A DNA stretch of 64,000 nt from Coleofasciculus sp. LEGE 07092 (GCF_015207375.1 NZ_JADEWY010000001.1:114492-178491); one strand, 5' to 3'; shown: positions 25,599 through 36,446, counted from the stretch's first letter. Notes: a model not told the origin generated them from the letters alone. Translations and numbers: made by a program.

Positions 25599-25847
25599 AA
25601 AGACTTTTCCTGTTCTCTAACCTCAACCTTATAATTATGCGGGTGGCAGCCCGGTGAAAACATCATCCTTTAGTCAGCGATCCTATTGTAAGTTGTGAAC
25701 AAAAATTGGGTCAAGGGGAGTGGGGAGTGGGATTGTTCATAAATGGTTTAGGATTGCTATAGAAAAGCAGCTCCTGTAAAAAATAGTGGGATAATAACCC
25801 TCCCTGCCAGCTTCCTATCACCGTAATGCTAATTGCTGTCCTATTAT

Positions 25848-26648
25848 ATGCCCAACTTTCAAACTGATGAAATCCTTGAATACCGATGGAGCTATCGGTG
25901 TCTGGCAGCGGTGCTACTAAGTGGTCAAGTTGTATTGCGCCTACTTAAGGGCAAACTTTCCTCACGCAACCTTCTTGAACAGATGGCAACCGTAGGACTA
26001 GGCGCTCTCAATCCGGTTCTCATGATCGCTCTTTTTTCTGCCATGATTTTTACGATTCAAACAGCAAGACAACTCAGTCAATTTGGAGCCGTTAATTTCC
26101 TAGGAGGAGCGTTTTCTTTGGCATTTTGCCGTGAATTGGCTCCTGTTTTGACAGCCAGTATTATCGCTGGACAGGTAGGCTCGGCTTATGCAGCAGAACT
26201 TGGTGCAATGCAGGTGACAGAGCAGATTGATGCGTTGTATATGCTCAGAAGTAACCCCATTGATTATCTAGTCATTCCTCGTGTTGTCGCCTGCTGCTTA
26301 ATGCTACCAATTTTAACAGTATTGGCTCTCGTTGTCGGAATTGCGGGAGGGTCGTTTGTCGGCGTGATTTTGTATCATTTACCTTCACCTGTTTTTTTAG
26401 ATTCAGTTCGAGAGTCTTTAGCAGTGCAGGACTTAGTAAATGCACTGCTAAAATCTTTCATATTTGGCGCTATTATTGCCATCATTGGCTGTAGTTGGGG
26501 ACTAACAACTAGGGGTGGTGTCAAAGGAATAGGACGAGCCGCGACAGCATCTGTGGTTACGACTTGGATTTGTATTTTTATCGTTGACTTTTTTATCTCC
26601 CTAGCCATATTTGGGAATGTCACTATTAACCTAACTAGCTCTCCCTAA
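25848..26648 (+). CDS. MlaE-family ABC transporter permease
   Basis: 266 residues from ATG 25848 (MPNFQTDEILEY). About five hydrophobic segments and the MlaE signature block FCRELAPVLTASIIAGQVGSA, then AELGAMQVTEQIDAL, and VIPRVVACCLMLPIL. MlaE permeases move phospholipids or other lipids between the membranes together with an MlaF ATPase and an MlaD/MCE protein, neither of which is adjacent. Plant and cyanobacterial homologues (TGD1, slr1045) act in lipid transfer to plastid/thylakoid membranes. A TTG at 25833 is the only longer alternative. Confidence 0.85.
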   Translation: MPNFQTDEILEYRWSYRCLAAVLLSGQVVLRLLKGKLSSRNLLEQMATVGLGALNPVLMIALFSAMIFTIQTARQLSQFGAVNFLGGAFSLAFCRELAPVLTASIIAGQVGSAYAAELGAMQVTEQIDALYMLRSNPIDYLVIPRVVACCLMLPILTVLALVVGIAGGSFVGVILYHLPSPVFLDSVRESLAVQDLVNALLKSFIFGAIIAIIGCSWGLTTRGGVKGIGRAATASVVTTWICIFIVDFFISLAIFGNVTINLTSSP

Positions 26649-26737
26649 TCAAACCTATCTCCTGACTCAACTATGGAAAAATCATCCCTAAGCAACAATT
26701 AGTATAGTTTCAGAGCTATTTACGGATTTGGCGTTTA

Positions 26738-29029
26738 ATGCAGCAGGCAACCTATCCGATTGTAAAAGACCTAGTGCTAGTGGGCGGCGGTCACAGCCAT
26801 GCGATCGCACTACGGATGCTTGGCATGAAACCCTTACCGGGGGTACGCCTAACCCTGATTAGCGATACCTCCCACACCCCCTATTCAGGAATGTTACCCG
26901 GTCACGTCGCGGGTTTCTACGATTTTGACCAATGCCATATCGACTTGCGACGCCTCGCCAAGTTTACCCAAGCTCAATTTTACATCGACCACGCCATCGG
27001 TCTGGACTTAGAAAACAATCAAGTCCTCTGCGCCAACCACCCCCCCGTTAGCTTCGATATCTTATCCATCGATATTGGTAGCACCCCAGCCCAGGAATCT
27101 GTACCCGGAGTCCGTGAATACGCCATTCCTGCCAAGCCAGTCCCCCAATTTTTACAAAAATGGAACCAGCTACTTGAACAATTCGCCCAGCATCCCCAAC
27201 AACCCATTTCTCTAGGTATCGTAGGTGGTGGTGCTGGCGGAGTAGAACTGGCACTAACAATGCATCGACGTATTAACCAATTCATAATTCATAATTCAAC
27301 ATTCAACATTCATTTGTTTCATCGTGGCGCTGAGTTAATGCCTGGTCATAATCCCTGGGTGCGCCAACACCTCCAGAAACTGCTAACCCAGCGCGGTATT
27401 CAGGTGCATTTGGAAGAAACGGTTAGCGAAGTATTACCCGATAAAATTCGCTGTGAGTCAGGTTTAGCAGTCGATTGCAACCACACATTCTGGGTTACTC
27501 AAGCCTCTGCACCAAACTGGATTAGCGCATCTGGACTGCAAACCGACTCCAAAGGCTTTGTCTTAGTCAAAGATACCCTGCAATCCCTATCTCATCCCCA
27601 TATATTCGCCACCGGAGATATCGCCACAATGAAAAACCATCCCCGTCCCAAAGCCGGGGTATTTGCTGTGCGTCAGGGAAAACCGCTATTTGAAAATTTA
27701 AGAGCGAGCGCACAAGGAAAACCCCTCAAACCGTACAAACCCCAGAAACTGTACTTAAGTTTAATTGGTACAGGAGATGGGAAAGCGATCGCTTCCTGGG
27801 GTTCATTCGGCTATCAATCCCGCCTCCTATGGCGCTGGAAAGACCATATTGACCGCAAGTTTATGCGTCAATTCAAGGATTTACCGGAAATGGAGCAAGG
27901 GAGCCGGGGAGCAGGGGAGACAAGGGAGAATTATCCCAATTCCCATTCCCAATTCCCAATTCCCAATTCCCAATTCCCCATGTATTGTGCAGGGTGTGGT
28001 TCTAAAGTTGGCAGCACCACCTTAGAACGAGTCTTACAACGACTGCGAGTTGACCATCATTTAATTGAGCGGGACGATATTTTAGTTGGGTTGGGAACAC
28101 CCGATGATGCGGCGGTGGTGCAAGTACCCGCAGGTCAACTGATGGTGCATACCGTTGATTATTTTCGCTCCTTAATTAACGACCCGTTTATTTTTGGTCA
28201 GATTGCAACCAATCATTGCTTAAGCGATATTTTTGCTATGGGAGCCACACCTCAGAGTGCTTTAGCCGTGGTGACAGTTCCCCATGGCACCGCAGAGAAG
28301 GTTGAGGAAACGCTCTATCAACTATTATCAGGTGCAATAAAAGTACTGTCCCAAGCTCAAACGTCTTTAGTTGGGGGGCATACAACAGAAGGTGCCGAAT
28401 TAGCCTTCGGCTTGTCTTGCAACGGTTTAGTTGCCCCTCACCAACTACTGCGTAAAGGTGGCATAAAACCCGGTCAAGTACTAATTCTTACCAAAGCGTT
28501 GGGTACAGGTATCTTATTTGCCGCAGATATGCGCTTGCAAGCCAGAGGTCGATGGATTGATGGGGCGGTTGAGTCGATGCTGCTGTCAAATCAGGATACT
28601 GCTAGAGTATTAATCGAATACGGAGCCACTGCCTGCACTGATGTTACTGGATTTGGGCTGCTGGGACACCTGCTGGAAATGGTGCAAGGGTCAGGGGTCG
28701 CTGTAGAATTGGATCTGGATGCTGTTCCCGTGCTGGAAGGGGTTCGGGAAGTGCTGGAACTGGGGATTGTTAGCTCACTTCAACCGCAGAATTTGCAGGC
28801 ATCTCAATGGATTGACAATTTCTCGGAAATGTGTATCCATCCTCTATATCCTTTACTCTTCGACCCGCAAACTGCTGGTGGTCTTTTAGTCGCAATTCCG
28901 GCTGACCAAGCTGCCGAGTGTCAGCGATCGCTGGTAGCGTTAGGGTGTCGTGACAGTCAGATCATCGGTCGTGCAATACCCGTCGTTGAAAGGGTCAAAC
29001 CTGTTACAGTGATAGTTTCTCATTCTTAG
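26738..29029 (+). CDS. selD: Fused NADH-dehydrogenase-like oxidoreductase and selenide, water dikinase
   Basis: 763 residues. The N-terminal ~385 residues form a two-dinucleotide-binding flavoprotein of the Ndh-2 type: LVLVGGGHSHAIALRMLG binds [20 protein letters not shown] binds NAD(P)H and HIFATGDIATM is the second FAD motif. From Met415 the SelD kinase begins: YCAGCGSKVG has the catalytic Cys and Lys, then DDAAVVQV, DIFAMGATP, SLVGGHTTEGAEL and the C-terminal CTDVTGFGLLGHLLEM. SelD makes selenophosphate from ATP and selenide. This fusion is known in cyanobacteria and some other bacteria. The linker (residues ~386-414) is encoded by intergenic-type heptamer repeats. Confidence 0.92.
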   Translation: MQQATYPIVKDLVLVGGGHSHAIALRMLGMKPLPGVRLTLISDTSHTPYSGMLPGHVAGFYDFDQCHIDLRRLAKFTQAQFYIDHAIGLDLENNQVLCANHPPVSFDILSIDIGSTPAQESVPGVREYAIPAKPVPQFLQKWNQLLEQFAQHPQQPISLGIVGGGAGGVELALTMHRRINQFIIHNSTFNIHLFHRGAELMPGHNPWVRQHLQKLLTQRGIQVHLEETVSEVLPDKIRCESGLAVDCNHTFWVTQASAPNWISASGLQTDSKGFVLVKDTLQSLSHPHIFATGDIATMKNHPRPKAGVFAVRQGKPLFENLRASAQGKPLKPYKPQKLYLSLIGTGDGKAIASWGSFGYQSRLLWRWKDHIDRKFMRQFKDLPEMEQGSRGAGETRENYPNSHSQFPIPNSQFPMYCAGCGSKVGSTTLERVLQRLRVDHHLIERDDILVGLGTPDDAAVVQVPAGQLMVHTVDYFRSLINDPFIFGQIATNHCLSDIFAMGATPQSALAVVTVPHGTAEKVEETLYQLLSGAIKVLSQAQTSLVGGHTTEGAELAFGLSCNGLVAPHQLLRKGGIKPGQVLILTKALGTGILFAADMRLQARGRWIDGAVESMLLSNQDTARVLIEYGATACTDVTGFGLLGHLLEMVQGSGVAVELDLDAVPVLEGVREVLELGIVSSLQPQNLQASQWIDNFSEMCIHPLYPLLFDPQTAGGLLVAIPADQAAECQRSLVALGCRDSQIIGRAIPVVERVKPVTVIVSHS
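27935..27979. repeat. In-frame CCCAATT heptamer repeat in the selD linker
   Basis: Six adjoining units, five CCCAATT and one shortened CCCATT, run from 27935 to 27975, followed by CCCC and then the ATG of the SelD domain. They are translated as the low-complexity linker (SHSQFPIPNSQFP). The upstream bases gggagccggggagcaggggag are also of intergenic-repeat type. The 45-bp stretch keeps the frame, and a stop-free reading exists only because of its length. Confidence 0.85.
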
Positions 29030-29111
29030 CGATCGCTAATGAGGCAACTGGCATTGAGAACCACTGATTTCTCAATGTGGCTTCAATGGGTGATAGCTGG
29101 TTAGTTTGGAG

Positions 29112-29155
29112 CGATAGGCTTTCTAGCTGGAGGCACTGTCTCCAATAGCCTATCG
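29112..29155 (+). promoter_or_regulatory. Two-tier hairpin in the ribD leader
   Basis: Outer stem CGATAGGCT (29112-29120) with AGCCTATCG (29147-29155), perfect 9 bp. Inner stem TGGAG (29128-29132) with CTCCA (29140-29144) around GCACTGT. It begins 83 bp after the selD stop and ends 37 bp before the ribD ATG. There is no T-run after it. It does not carry the conserved FMN-riboswitch core, so I regard it as an unassigned RNA element or DNA palindrome. Confidence 0.55.
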
Positions 29156-29191
29156 TAAACTCAGGGGGTAAGCACACACAATAGCAGACTA

Positions 29192-30370
29192 ATGGAACAC
29201 TTTCCCGTTGACGCCCAAGCCAATGTTCAACAGGCGTCATCGGCGTCTTCTCGCCCGACGCCCTTCGATCACGCCATGATGCAGGGGTGTATCGAACTTG
29301 CCCGCCGTGCCCTCGGACGAACAACTCCCAATCCCCTTGTGGGTTCTGTGATTGTCCGAGACGGAGAGATTGTAGGGGAAGGGTTTCATCCGGGTGCAGG
29401 TCAACCTCATGCTGAAATATTTGCCCTACGTCAGGCGGGTGAAAAGGCTAGAGGAGCCACGTTATATGTAAATTTAGAACCTTGTAATCACTACGGACGG
29501 ACGCCACCCTGTTCGGAAGCTGTAGTTGCAGCGGGAGTGGCAAAGGTTGTTGTGGGTATGATTGACCCCAATCCTCTGGTATCGAGTGGTGGGATTGAGC
29601 GGTTGAAAAGAGCCGGAATTGAGGTGGTAGTGGGTGTTGAAGCTGAGGCGTGCCGCCAGCTTAATGAAGCCTTTATCCATCGCATCCTCTATCACCGTCC
29701 CTTTGGAATTTTAAAGTATGCCATGACCTTGGATGGCAAAATTGCCACCACCAGTGGTCACAGCGCTTGGGTGACGGGTCAAGAAGCCCGGACTCGCGTC
29801 CACAAACTTCGGACGGCTTGCGATGCCGTGATTGTAGGCGGTAATACAGTACGCTTTGATAACCCTCACCTGACGAGTCATCATCCAGACGTTCCCAATC
29901 CCCTACGGGTGGTGATGACTCGAACTTTCAACCTCCCAATGAATGCCCGTATCTGGGAAATTGCTGATGCCCCTACCTTGGTTGTGACTGAGAAAGGAGT
30001 CAATCCGGATTTGCAGCAGCAGCTTGCGAACAAGGGAGTAGAGGTACTCGAGATGACGCCCCTGACACCTGGAAAGGTTATGGCTTATTTGTATGACCGA
30101 CAGCTTTCAACAGTGTTATGGGAATGCGGCGGCACCTTAGCGGCAAAAGCAATCGCTGATGGCGCAGTTCAAAAAGTCCTAGCGTTCATTGCCCCGAAAA
30201 TTGTCGGGGGTAGATTGGCTCCCTCACCCGTTGGGGATTTGGGACTGGTAACAATGACAGATGCCCTGACTCTAGAACGGGTGAGTTGGCGTCAGGTAGG
30301 ACCCGACTACGCTTTGGAAGGCTATTTGCCGTTGCCAGACGATACCGGAAGGGCAAGAGTCAATTCCTAG
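29192..30370 (+). CDS. ribD: Bifunctional riboflavin biosynthesis deaminase/reductase
   Basis: 392 residues. The deaminase domain (to ~residue 170) has the zinc motif PHAEIFAL and EPCNHYGRTPPC, plus TPNPLVGSVIV. The reductase domain follows: YAMTLDGKIATTSGHSAWVTG, DAVIVGGNTVRFDNPHLT and a C-terminal ECGGTLAAKAI and APKIVGG. It deaminates diaminohydroxyphosphoribosylaminopyrimidine and reduces the ribosyl side chain, steps 2 and 3 of riboflavin synthesis, using NADPH. The start at 29192 (MEHFPVDAQANVQ) precedes a 25-residue non-conserved leader; a start at the later Met (MMQGCIELAR) cannot be excluded. Confidence 0.93.
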   Translation: MEHFPVDAQANVQQASSASSRPTPFDHAMMQGCIELARRALGRTTPNPLVGSVIVRDGEIVGEGFHPGAGQPHAEIFALRQAGEKARGATLYVNLEPCNHYGRTPPCSEAVVAAGVAKVVVGMIDPNPLVSSGGIERLKRAGIEVVVGVEAEACRQLNEAFIHRILYHRPFGILKYAMTLDGKIATTSGHSAWVTGQEARTRVHKLRTACDAVIVGGNTVRFDNPHLTSHHPDVPNPLRVVMTRTFNLPMNARIWEIADAPTLVVTEKGVNPDLQQQLANKGVEVLEMTPLTPGKVMAYLYDRQLSTVLWECGGTLAAKAIADGAVQKVLAFIAPKIVGGRLAPSPVGDLGLVTMTDALTLERVSWRQVGPDYALEGYLPLPDDTGRARVNS

Positions 30371-30439
30371 TCATTGGTCATTTGTCTTCTGTTATTGATT
30401 CGTGGTTCATTGTCAATAGCCATGAACTGACCAATGACT
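30369..30439. repeat. Inverted repeat downstream of ribD
   Basis: AGTCATTGGTC (30369-30379) and GACCAATGACT (30429-30439) are perfect 11-mers in inverted orientation. They are surrounded by related words (catttgt, acaaatgac, attaatgac), typical of the repetitive filler in this genome. The left arm begins at the second base of the ribD stop codon. It may act as a weak terminator but has no T-run. Confidence 0.6.
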
Positions 30440-30471
30440 AATAACAAATGACGAATGATTAATGACTAAAA

Positions 30472-31107
30472 ATGCTTGAAGTGACAATTTTGAGCCTGTT
30501 GACTGGCAATTTGGGTTGGCAGGCGTTGGTTGCAAGTACATGGCTACGCTGGCGGCAGATAATTACCAGTCACCAATATCGTGAGGAGGAGGAAGAAACC
30601 TTGACTTGCTTTGAACCGAAGGAAGAATCGGCATTAGCCCAGTCGTTACAAAATAATAGGAAAATGGAGCGCTCCACTCCTCCCGAGCAAGCTTCAACAG
30701 ACCCGCAACTGATTGGCTGGGAGTTTAAGATCGTGCGCTCCAGCCGCGATATGTTTCACAAACCCGATGTTTTTCAACGGCTATGCGAAGAGGAAGCGAT
30801 CGCAGGCTGGATTTTACTTGAAAAAATTGATGATCGACGGGTACGGTTCAAGCGACTGATTGCCCTACGCAATGTCATCGATCCCCAACAACTTCCCATT
30901 GATCCCTACCGTTGCCACTACGGTTCCTCATGGACGCCACTGACTTTGTTTGGTGGAATCGCTGCATTGTTAGCGATCGCAGTTCCCTCTTATTTAAGCT
31001 ATACCCTAATCTCGACCATGATTGCCCACTCCCAAGAGCATACATCAGAGTTTCCTTACGAGGAAATACCGCCACAAGATTTCCCACCAACACAATCAAG
31101 ACAATAA
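30472..31107 (+). CDS. Conserved cyanobacterial membrane protein of unknown function
   Basis: 211 residues. A short hydrophobic start (LSLLTGNLGWQALVAS) is followed by a charged region, then the conserved block GWEFKIVRSSRDMFHKP and EEEAIAGWILLEKIDDRRVRFKRL, which I recall from other cyanobacterial hypotheticals. A single membrane helix near residue 165 (FGGIAALLAIAVPSYLSYTL) precedes a Pro/Glu-rich tail. No catalytic motif is visible. It starts 102 bp after ribD and ends 155 bp before lysS on the same strand. Confidence 0.7.
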   Translation: MLEVTILSLLTGNLGWQALVASTWLRWRQIITSHQYREEEEETLTCFEPKEESALAQSLQNNRKMERSTPPEQASTDPQLIGWEFKIVRSSRDMFHKPDVFQRLCEEEAIAGWILLEKIDDRRVRFKRLIALRNVIDPQQLPIDPYRCHYGSSWTPLTLFGGIAALLAIAVPSYLSYTLISTMIAHSQEHTSEFPYEEIPPQDFPPTQSRQ

Positions 31108-31261
31108 GAGAACCTGGGGTTGATATGTAGGTCGTTAAATAGCTCGGCTTCTCCTGTCTCCTGCCTCCTGTCTCCTGATTCCCCAATCCTCTCTATAATG
31201 GAACGGAAGTTCTATCACAGCGAAACGCTAACCGAGCTTTTATCTATTTTTATTCGTTATC

Positions 31262-32980
31262 ATGCCCGATCAGTCCCCTCAAGAACCGCAAAGTCAGTCA
31301 AACCTGGAAGAAATTCGCGCCGCCCGCTTGGAGAAAGCCCAGCAACTCAGAGAATTGGGAATGAATCCCTATGCCTACCGTTGGGAGTCTACCCACCACG
31401 CCGCAGAACTGCAAGAAAAATTTGCGGATTTGTCCAATGGCGAAGAAGCTGATTTTGAAGTTGCGATCGCAGGTCGTATTTTAATTCGTCGCGTCTTTGG
31501 CAAACTGGCGTTTTTCAATCTCCAAGACGAAACCGGCACAATTCAACTGTATTTAGAAAAGAAGCGCATCACCGAAACAATGGCAGATGTGCCAAATGCT
31601 TTCAACCACCTAAAGCAACTGACTGATACTGGGGATATTATCGGGGTTAAGGGAACAATTAAACGCACCGATAAAGGGGAACTCTCGGTTTATGCAAGTG
31701 AATACGCAATCCTCACCAAGTCGCTTTTACCCTTACCCGATAAGTGGCATGGTTTGACAGATACAGAAAAGCGCTACCGTCAGCGCTACGTTGACCTGAT
31801 TGTAAATCCCTCCGTCCAGGAAACCTTCCGCCGCCGCGCTAAAGTTACGGCAGGGATTCGGCGGTACTTGGAGGATCGAGGCTTTATTGAAATTGAAACC
31901 CCAGTTTTTAGCATAGAAGCTGGAGGTGCTGAGGCACGTCCTTTCGTCACCTATCACAACACCCTAGAGATGGAGTTGTACCTGCGAATTGCTACAGAAC
32001 TCCACCTGAAGCGGCTGATTGTGGGAGGGTTTGAAAAGGTATTTGAGTTGGGCAGAATTTTCCGTAATGAGGGAGTTTCGACTCGCCACAATCCCGAATT
32101 TACCTCGATTGAGGTGTACCAGGCTTACGCCGACTACAACGATATGATGGAGTTGACGCAGAATGTGGTTACTAGCGTCACTCAAGAGGTACTGGGAACG
32201 CTGGAAGTTACCTATCAGGGTGAAGTGATTAACATGACACCGCCTTGGCGTCGAGTAACCATGCATGAGCTGGTATTGGAAAAAACGGGATTAGATTTTA
32301 ACCAGTTCAAAACCCTGGATGAAGCTAAAGACGCAACCAAGAAAATCGGCATTCAAGGCGTTGATGAATGTCAATCGATTGGGAAACTGCTAAATGAATG
32401 CTTCGAGCAAAAGTGTGAAGAAACCCTAATTCAGCCGACTTTTGTACTCGATTTTCCTATTGAAATTTCTCCCCTAGCCAAGCCCCATCGAGAAAAGCTG
32501 GGATTAGTCGAGCGCTTTGAGCTATTTATCGCCGGACGAGAAACAGCTAACAGCTTTTCTGAGTTAACCGATCCTATCGATCAGCGGGAACGTTTGGAAA
32601 TGCAGGCGGCGCGGAAGGCTGCGGGAGATTTGGAAGCGTCAGGGGTTGACGAAGACTTTCTGGCAGCGTTGGAGTACGGAATGCCACCGACTGGCGGCAT
32701 GGGCATGGGAATTGATCGCTTGGTGATGCTGTTAACGAATTCTGCCAGCATTCGAGATGTGATTGCGTTTCCCTTGCTGAAGAGTTCCAGTCGGGTGATT
32801 AAATCCTTCGACTACGACGGCGAAACCCAAACTCTGCGGGTTGAGTTTAGCGATGGCACGATTTATAAGTATCGAGATGTACCGGAAGGAGTCTATCAGT
32901 GTCTGAAAAGTTCGCCGTCGGTGGGGCAGTTCTTTAATGCCCAGATTCGAGATAAATACGGCTTTGACCGAGAAATTTAA
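31262..32980 (+). CDS. lysS: Lysyl-tRNA synthetase (class II) with C-terminal KTSC domain
   Basis: 572 residues. The N-terminal OB fold (anticodon binding) includes [25 protein letters not shown] (shown in part). The class II core has motif 2 [21 protein letters not shown] and motif 3 [14 protein letters not shown]. After the catalytic core a ~60-residue KTSC domain begins ([20 protein letters not shown], then the central YKY and [10 protein letters not shown]). KTSC was named from LysRS C-termini and may bind RNA, although its function is not established. The enzyme charges tRNA-Lys. It converges with secA, stop codons 65 bp apart. Confidence 0.95.
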   Translation: MPDQSPQEPQSQSNLEEIRAARLEKAQQLRELGMNPYAYRWESTHHAAELQEKFADLSNGEEADFEVAIAGRILIRRVFGKLAFFNLQDETGTIQLYLEKKRITETMADVPNAFNHLKQLTDTGDIIGVKGTIKRTDKGELSVYASEYAILTKSLLPLPDKWHGLTDTEKRYRQRYVDLIVNPSVQETFRRRAKVTAGIRRYLEDRGFIEIETPVFSIEAGGAEARPFVTYHNTLEMELYLRIATELHLKRLIVGGFEKVFELGRIFRNEGVSTRHNPEFTSIEVYQAYADYNDMMELTQNVVTSVTQEVLGTLEVTYQGEVINMTPPWRRVTMHELVLEKTGLDFNQFKTLDEAKDATKKIGIQGVDECQSIGKLLNECFEQKCEETLIQPTFVLDFPIEISPLAKPHREKLGLVERFELFIAGRETANSFSELTDPIDQRERLEMQAARKAAGDLEASGVDEDFLAALEYGMPPTGGMGMGIDRLVMLLTNSASIRDVIAFPLLKSSSRVIKSFDYDGETQTLRVEFSDGTIYKYRDVPEGVYQCLKSSPSVGQFFNAQIRDKYGFDREI

Positions 32981-33045
32981 CTTCAATGGGTTGTGCGATC
33001 GCTCTTCAACCGAGCTGAAATTAGCAAGAGCGATCGCACTTCTAA

Positions 33046-35835
33046 TTAAACCGCTTGTGGTTGCACCTGAGGTTGGAACTGGAACAGAGAATAAACCACA
33101 TTGCGGCGGATGTCGATCATCATTTCCAAGAAGGTTTCATATCCTTCTTGTTTGTACTCGATTAACGGGTCTTTTTGCCCATATCCCCGCAAGCCGACTG
33201 ACTCGCGCAGAGCATCCATTGACTGTAAATGCTCCCGCCAGAGGGTATCAATTTGCTGCAAGATAAAGAACCGTTCGGCTTGACGCATCAATCCGGGCTG
33301 AATTTGGTCGATTTGGGCTTCTTTTAAGTCGTAGGCTTTGCGAACTTCTTCATGCAAAAAGGTTTTAATTTCACTTACCGTCATGTCATCTAGATGCTCA
33401 GGTTTGAGGTCTTGCAGTAAGTAAACAAATTCTTGCACCTTTGACACTAAACTATTCAAATCCCACTCTTCCGGGGGCAATTCGGGGTTAACGTAGGCTT
33501 CGACAATATCACTCATTGTCCTTTCTGCGTATTGGATGACTTGTTCTTTTAGGTCTAACCCTTCCAAAACCCGGCGGCGTTCAGCGTAAATTGCCCGCCG
33601 CTGATTGTTCATCACCTCGTCATACTCAAACACCTGTTTGCGGGTGTCGTAGTAGAATGTTTCGACTTTTTTCTGCGCCCCTTCCAAGGAACGGGTAAGC
33701 ATCCCCGATTCAATGGGCATATCTTCCTCAACCCGGAAGGCATTCATCAATCCGGCAACGCGATCGCCACCGAAAATCCGCAACAAGTTATCTTCTAAGC
33801 TTAGGAAAAACTTGGTCGAACCGGGGTCGCCTTGGCGTCCAGCACGTCCCCGCAACTGGTTATCGATGCGGCGAGATTCGTGGCGTTCTGTACCGATGAC
33901 GTGCAGCCCGCCTCGATCAACCACTTCATCGTGTTCACGCTGGGTAAATGCTTCGTATTCTTCGCGAACCCCTTTATAAACTGCCCGGAGCTGTTGAATT
34001 ACTGGGTCATTCGTTGGCGCATTTTCTGAGGCAATTGCCACTTTTTCTTCCGCTTCTAACTCCGGTAAACTCTGCTCGCCATAGGTTTTGACGGCAAAGT
34101 CTACTGCCTGTTTGAGCTGTTGCTCAGTTTCCTGCGACAGGTTAGTTGGGTAAATCTGCGGACTCACCTTCCAAGTTTTCACCTTCTTACCAGGAGCAAA
34201 ACCTTGAGCTTGGGAAGAACGCTTGCCTGCCCCTGCCATGGACGCAAAGGAATCTTCTTCCTCCGGCATCACGATTTTGGGCATAAAGTATTCCCGCACT
34301 TTCAGCCGCGCCATATAGTCGGCGTTACCACCCAAAATAATGTCTGTACCCCGTCCTGCCATATTTGTCGCAATCGTAACTGCCCCTTTACGACCGGCTT
34401 GCGCCACAATTTCCGATTCCCGCTCTACGTTCTCCGGTCGGGCATTGAGCAGGTTATGGGGGACGTTTAACTCCGTCAACAGACTCGCCAGGACTTCGGA
34501 TTTTTCCACACTGGTTGTACCCACGAGCACCGGGCGTCCTTGCTCGTGCATCTCAGCACATTCTTGAGCAACCGCTTTCCATTTTGCTGGCTCAGTCTTG
34601 TACACCACATCCGATAAGTCTTGGCGTCCTGGAGGCTTATTGGTGGGAATAATAGTTACTTGCAGGTTGTAAATTTTTTCAAATTCCGCTTCTTCCGTCT
34701 TGGCGGTTCCCGTCATCCCTGCTAGTTTGGGATAGAGCAAGAAAAAGTTCTGATAGGTAATCGTTGCCAGGGTTTGGGTTTCTTTTTGAATTTCTACCCC
34801 TTCCTTCGCTTCAATCGCTTGGTGCAGTCCATCGCTCCACCGGCGTCCCTGCAAGACTCGCCCGGTGAACTCGTCTACGATGACGACTTCGTCGTTCCGC
34901 ACGATGTAGTTTACGTCACTTGTAAAAAGTTCCTTGGCTTTAATGGCATTGAAGATATAATGTGCCCAAGGATTCTCTGGGTCATACAAGTCCTCAACAC
35001 CCAGCAGTTTTTCTGATTCGATAAATCCTTCATCCGTCAAGATAACATTGCGGGCTTTTTCGTCCACTTCGTAATGCTCTTCCGGCTGGAGTGATTGCGC
35101 CACTTCTGCCGCTTTCATGTAGTTCTGGGTTGGGCGTTCCACCTGCCCAGAAATAATCAGTGGTGTGCGAGCTTCGTCAACCAGAACGGAGTCTACCTCG
35201 TCGATGACACAGTAATTAAACGGGCGCTGCACCACTTCTGACATCGACGTTGCCATGTTGTCCCGCAGGTAGTCGAAGCCTAACTCACTGTTGGTAGCAT
35301 AGGTAATGTCACAGGCATAGTTGCGCTGTCGTTCTGCTGGACCCATTCCCGATTGAATCAGCCCCACACTCAAGCCCAAGAAGCGATGCACCTGTCCCAT
35401 CCATTCAGCATCCCGACGAGCTAGGTAATCGTTAACCGTCACCACATGGACGCCCTTGCCAGCCAGGGCATTCAGATAAGCCGGTAGGGTGGAAACTAGG
35501 GTTTTCCCTTCACCTGTTTTCATCTCGGCGATTTGTCCCTTGTGCAGCACGACGCCACCCAAGAGTTGCACATCAAAATGGCGCATCCCTAAAACGCGCC
35601 ATGCTGCTTCCCGTACTACGGCAAAGGCTTCCGGCAGCAGTTCCTCCAACAGTTCTTCTTCTTCGCGATCTGTGGTGACTTGTTCTAACCGTTGTTTGAA
35701 TTCTGCCGTTTTACCCTGTAGTTGCTCATCCGAGAGTACCCGAATGTCCTCTTCGAGAACGTTGATGTCGGCAACAAAAGGCTGGTATCTTTTAAGTTTG
35801 CGTGTGTTGGGATCGCCAAGTAGGTTTTTTAACAT
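33046..35835 (-). CDS. secA: Protein translocase ATPase SecA
   Basis: 929 residues, full length for cyanobacteria. NBD1 Walker A is [17 protein letters not shown] and Walker [19 protein letters not shown]. The GTSVEKSE and [12 protein letters not shown] helicase motifs and [17 protein letters not shown] lie in NBD2. The preprotein cross-linking domain lies between the NBD1 halves, and a two-helix-finger region follows near the C-terminus. The C-terminal zinc-binding tail of E. coli SecA is absent (ends [10 protein letters not shown]), as in chloroplast and cyanobacterial SecA. It drives Sec-dependent export at the plasma and thylakoid membranes. Confidence 0.97.
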   Translation of the reverse strand: MLKNLLGDPNTRKLKRYQPFVADINVLEEDIRVLSDEQLQGKTAEFKQRLEQVTTDREEEELLEELLPEAFAVVREAAWRVLGMRHFDVQLLGGVVLHKGQIAEMKTGEGKTLVSTLPAYLNALAGKGVHVVTVNDYLARRDAEWMGQVHRFLGLSVGLIQSGMGPAERQRNYACDITYATNSELGFDYLRDNMATSMSEVVQRPFNYCVIDEVDSVLVDEARTPLIISGQVERPTQNYMKAAEVAQSLQPEEHYEVDEKARNVILTDEGFIESEKLLGVEDLYDPENPWAHYIFNAIKAKELFTSDVNYIVRNDEVVIVDEFTGRVLQGRRWSDGLHQAIEAKEGVEIQKETQTLATITYQNFFLLYPKLAGMTGTAKTEEAEFEKIYNLQVTIIPTNKPPGRQDLSDVVYKTEPAKWKAVAQECAEMHEQGRPVLVGTTSVEKSEVLASLLTELNVPHNLLNARPENVERESEIVAQAGRKGAVTIATNMAGRGTDIILGGNADYMARLKVREYFMPKIVMPEEEDSFASMAGAGKRSSQAQGFAPGKKVKTWKVSPQIYPTNLSQETEQQLKQAVDFAVKTYGEQSLPELEAEEKVAIASENAPTNDPVIQQLRAVYKGVREEYEAFTQREHDEVVDRGGLHVIGTERHESRRIDNQLRGRAGRQGDPGSTKFFLSLEDNLLRIFGGDRVAGLMNAFRVEEDMPIESGMLTRSLEGAQKKVETFYYDTRKQVFEYDEVMNNQRRAIYAERRRVLEGLDLKEQVIQYAERTMSDIVEAYVNPELPPEEWDLNSLVSKVQEFVYLLQDLKPEHLDDMTVSEIKTFLHEEVRKAYDLKEAQIDQIQPGLMRQAERFFILQQIDTLWREHLQSMDALRESVGLRGYGQKDPLIEYKQEGYETFLEMMIDIRRNVVYSLFQFQPQVQPQAV

Positions 35836-36446
35836 AGCAGGAGAGGGAGACTTCTATTCGCGCTTAGTCTATTGGTTGGGATGGGTTAGGCACTAAATAT
35901 TGGGATTCTGGACTAGAGACCTTAACAAATCAGTGCAAACCGATGCTACAGTCCTTAGTTGCTAATGGCTAACCCCTAGGGAACCACCGCTTTGAGACGG
36001 TCTTTTTACGATCATCCTACCATTTTCACTCAAACTGAGGCGGTACGGGAATCGGGATAAAACTCGGGTGGGTTTTCTGGATCAGGGGTGTCGTGGAGAT
36101 TACCCGTCCATTTAATGATTCTGGCAGTTTTTTTGAGCTTTGAGCAACTGAAGGTAAGCTATTGTCCCAGGTTAGGACGGGCAAGATGCCCATTTTACAA
36201 CAGTTTTAACAGTAACATATAGTGCCAACTAGCCCTAGAGCAGCTATCGTCATTTAACTCTAGCTATACTTGCTGATTTTGAGTCCAGCCCAAGATGAAA
36301 TCGATGCTAAGAGGGAAACGACTGCCACTGTTTCCCAGTTTCGAGTGAAGATATTTTTTTCCCTCTGGGTAGATCATATCTGAATCAGCTACCGCTTCAA
36401 GTTAAGTGAGGAGAGGACTGATTCGTACTACTTGTTCCTTGCCCTT
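35836..36446. other. Intergenic region upstream of secA
   Basis: About 600 bp before the terminator-like hairpin at 36447. It should contain the secA promoter close to 35836. I see a possible fold-back around accaccgctttgagacggtc (35990s), a long pyrimidine/purine mix and no open frame with coding character. The last 200 bp, between about 36240 and 36446, lead into the plus-strand terminator and could be a small RNA gene. Confidence 0.4.

Noticed and set aside
29030..29191. FMN riboswitch upstream of ribD
   Set aside because: A hairpin is present but the conserved riboswitch core sequences are not visible.
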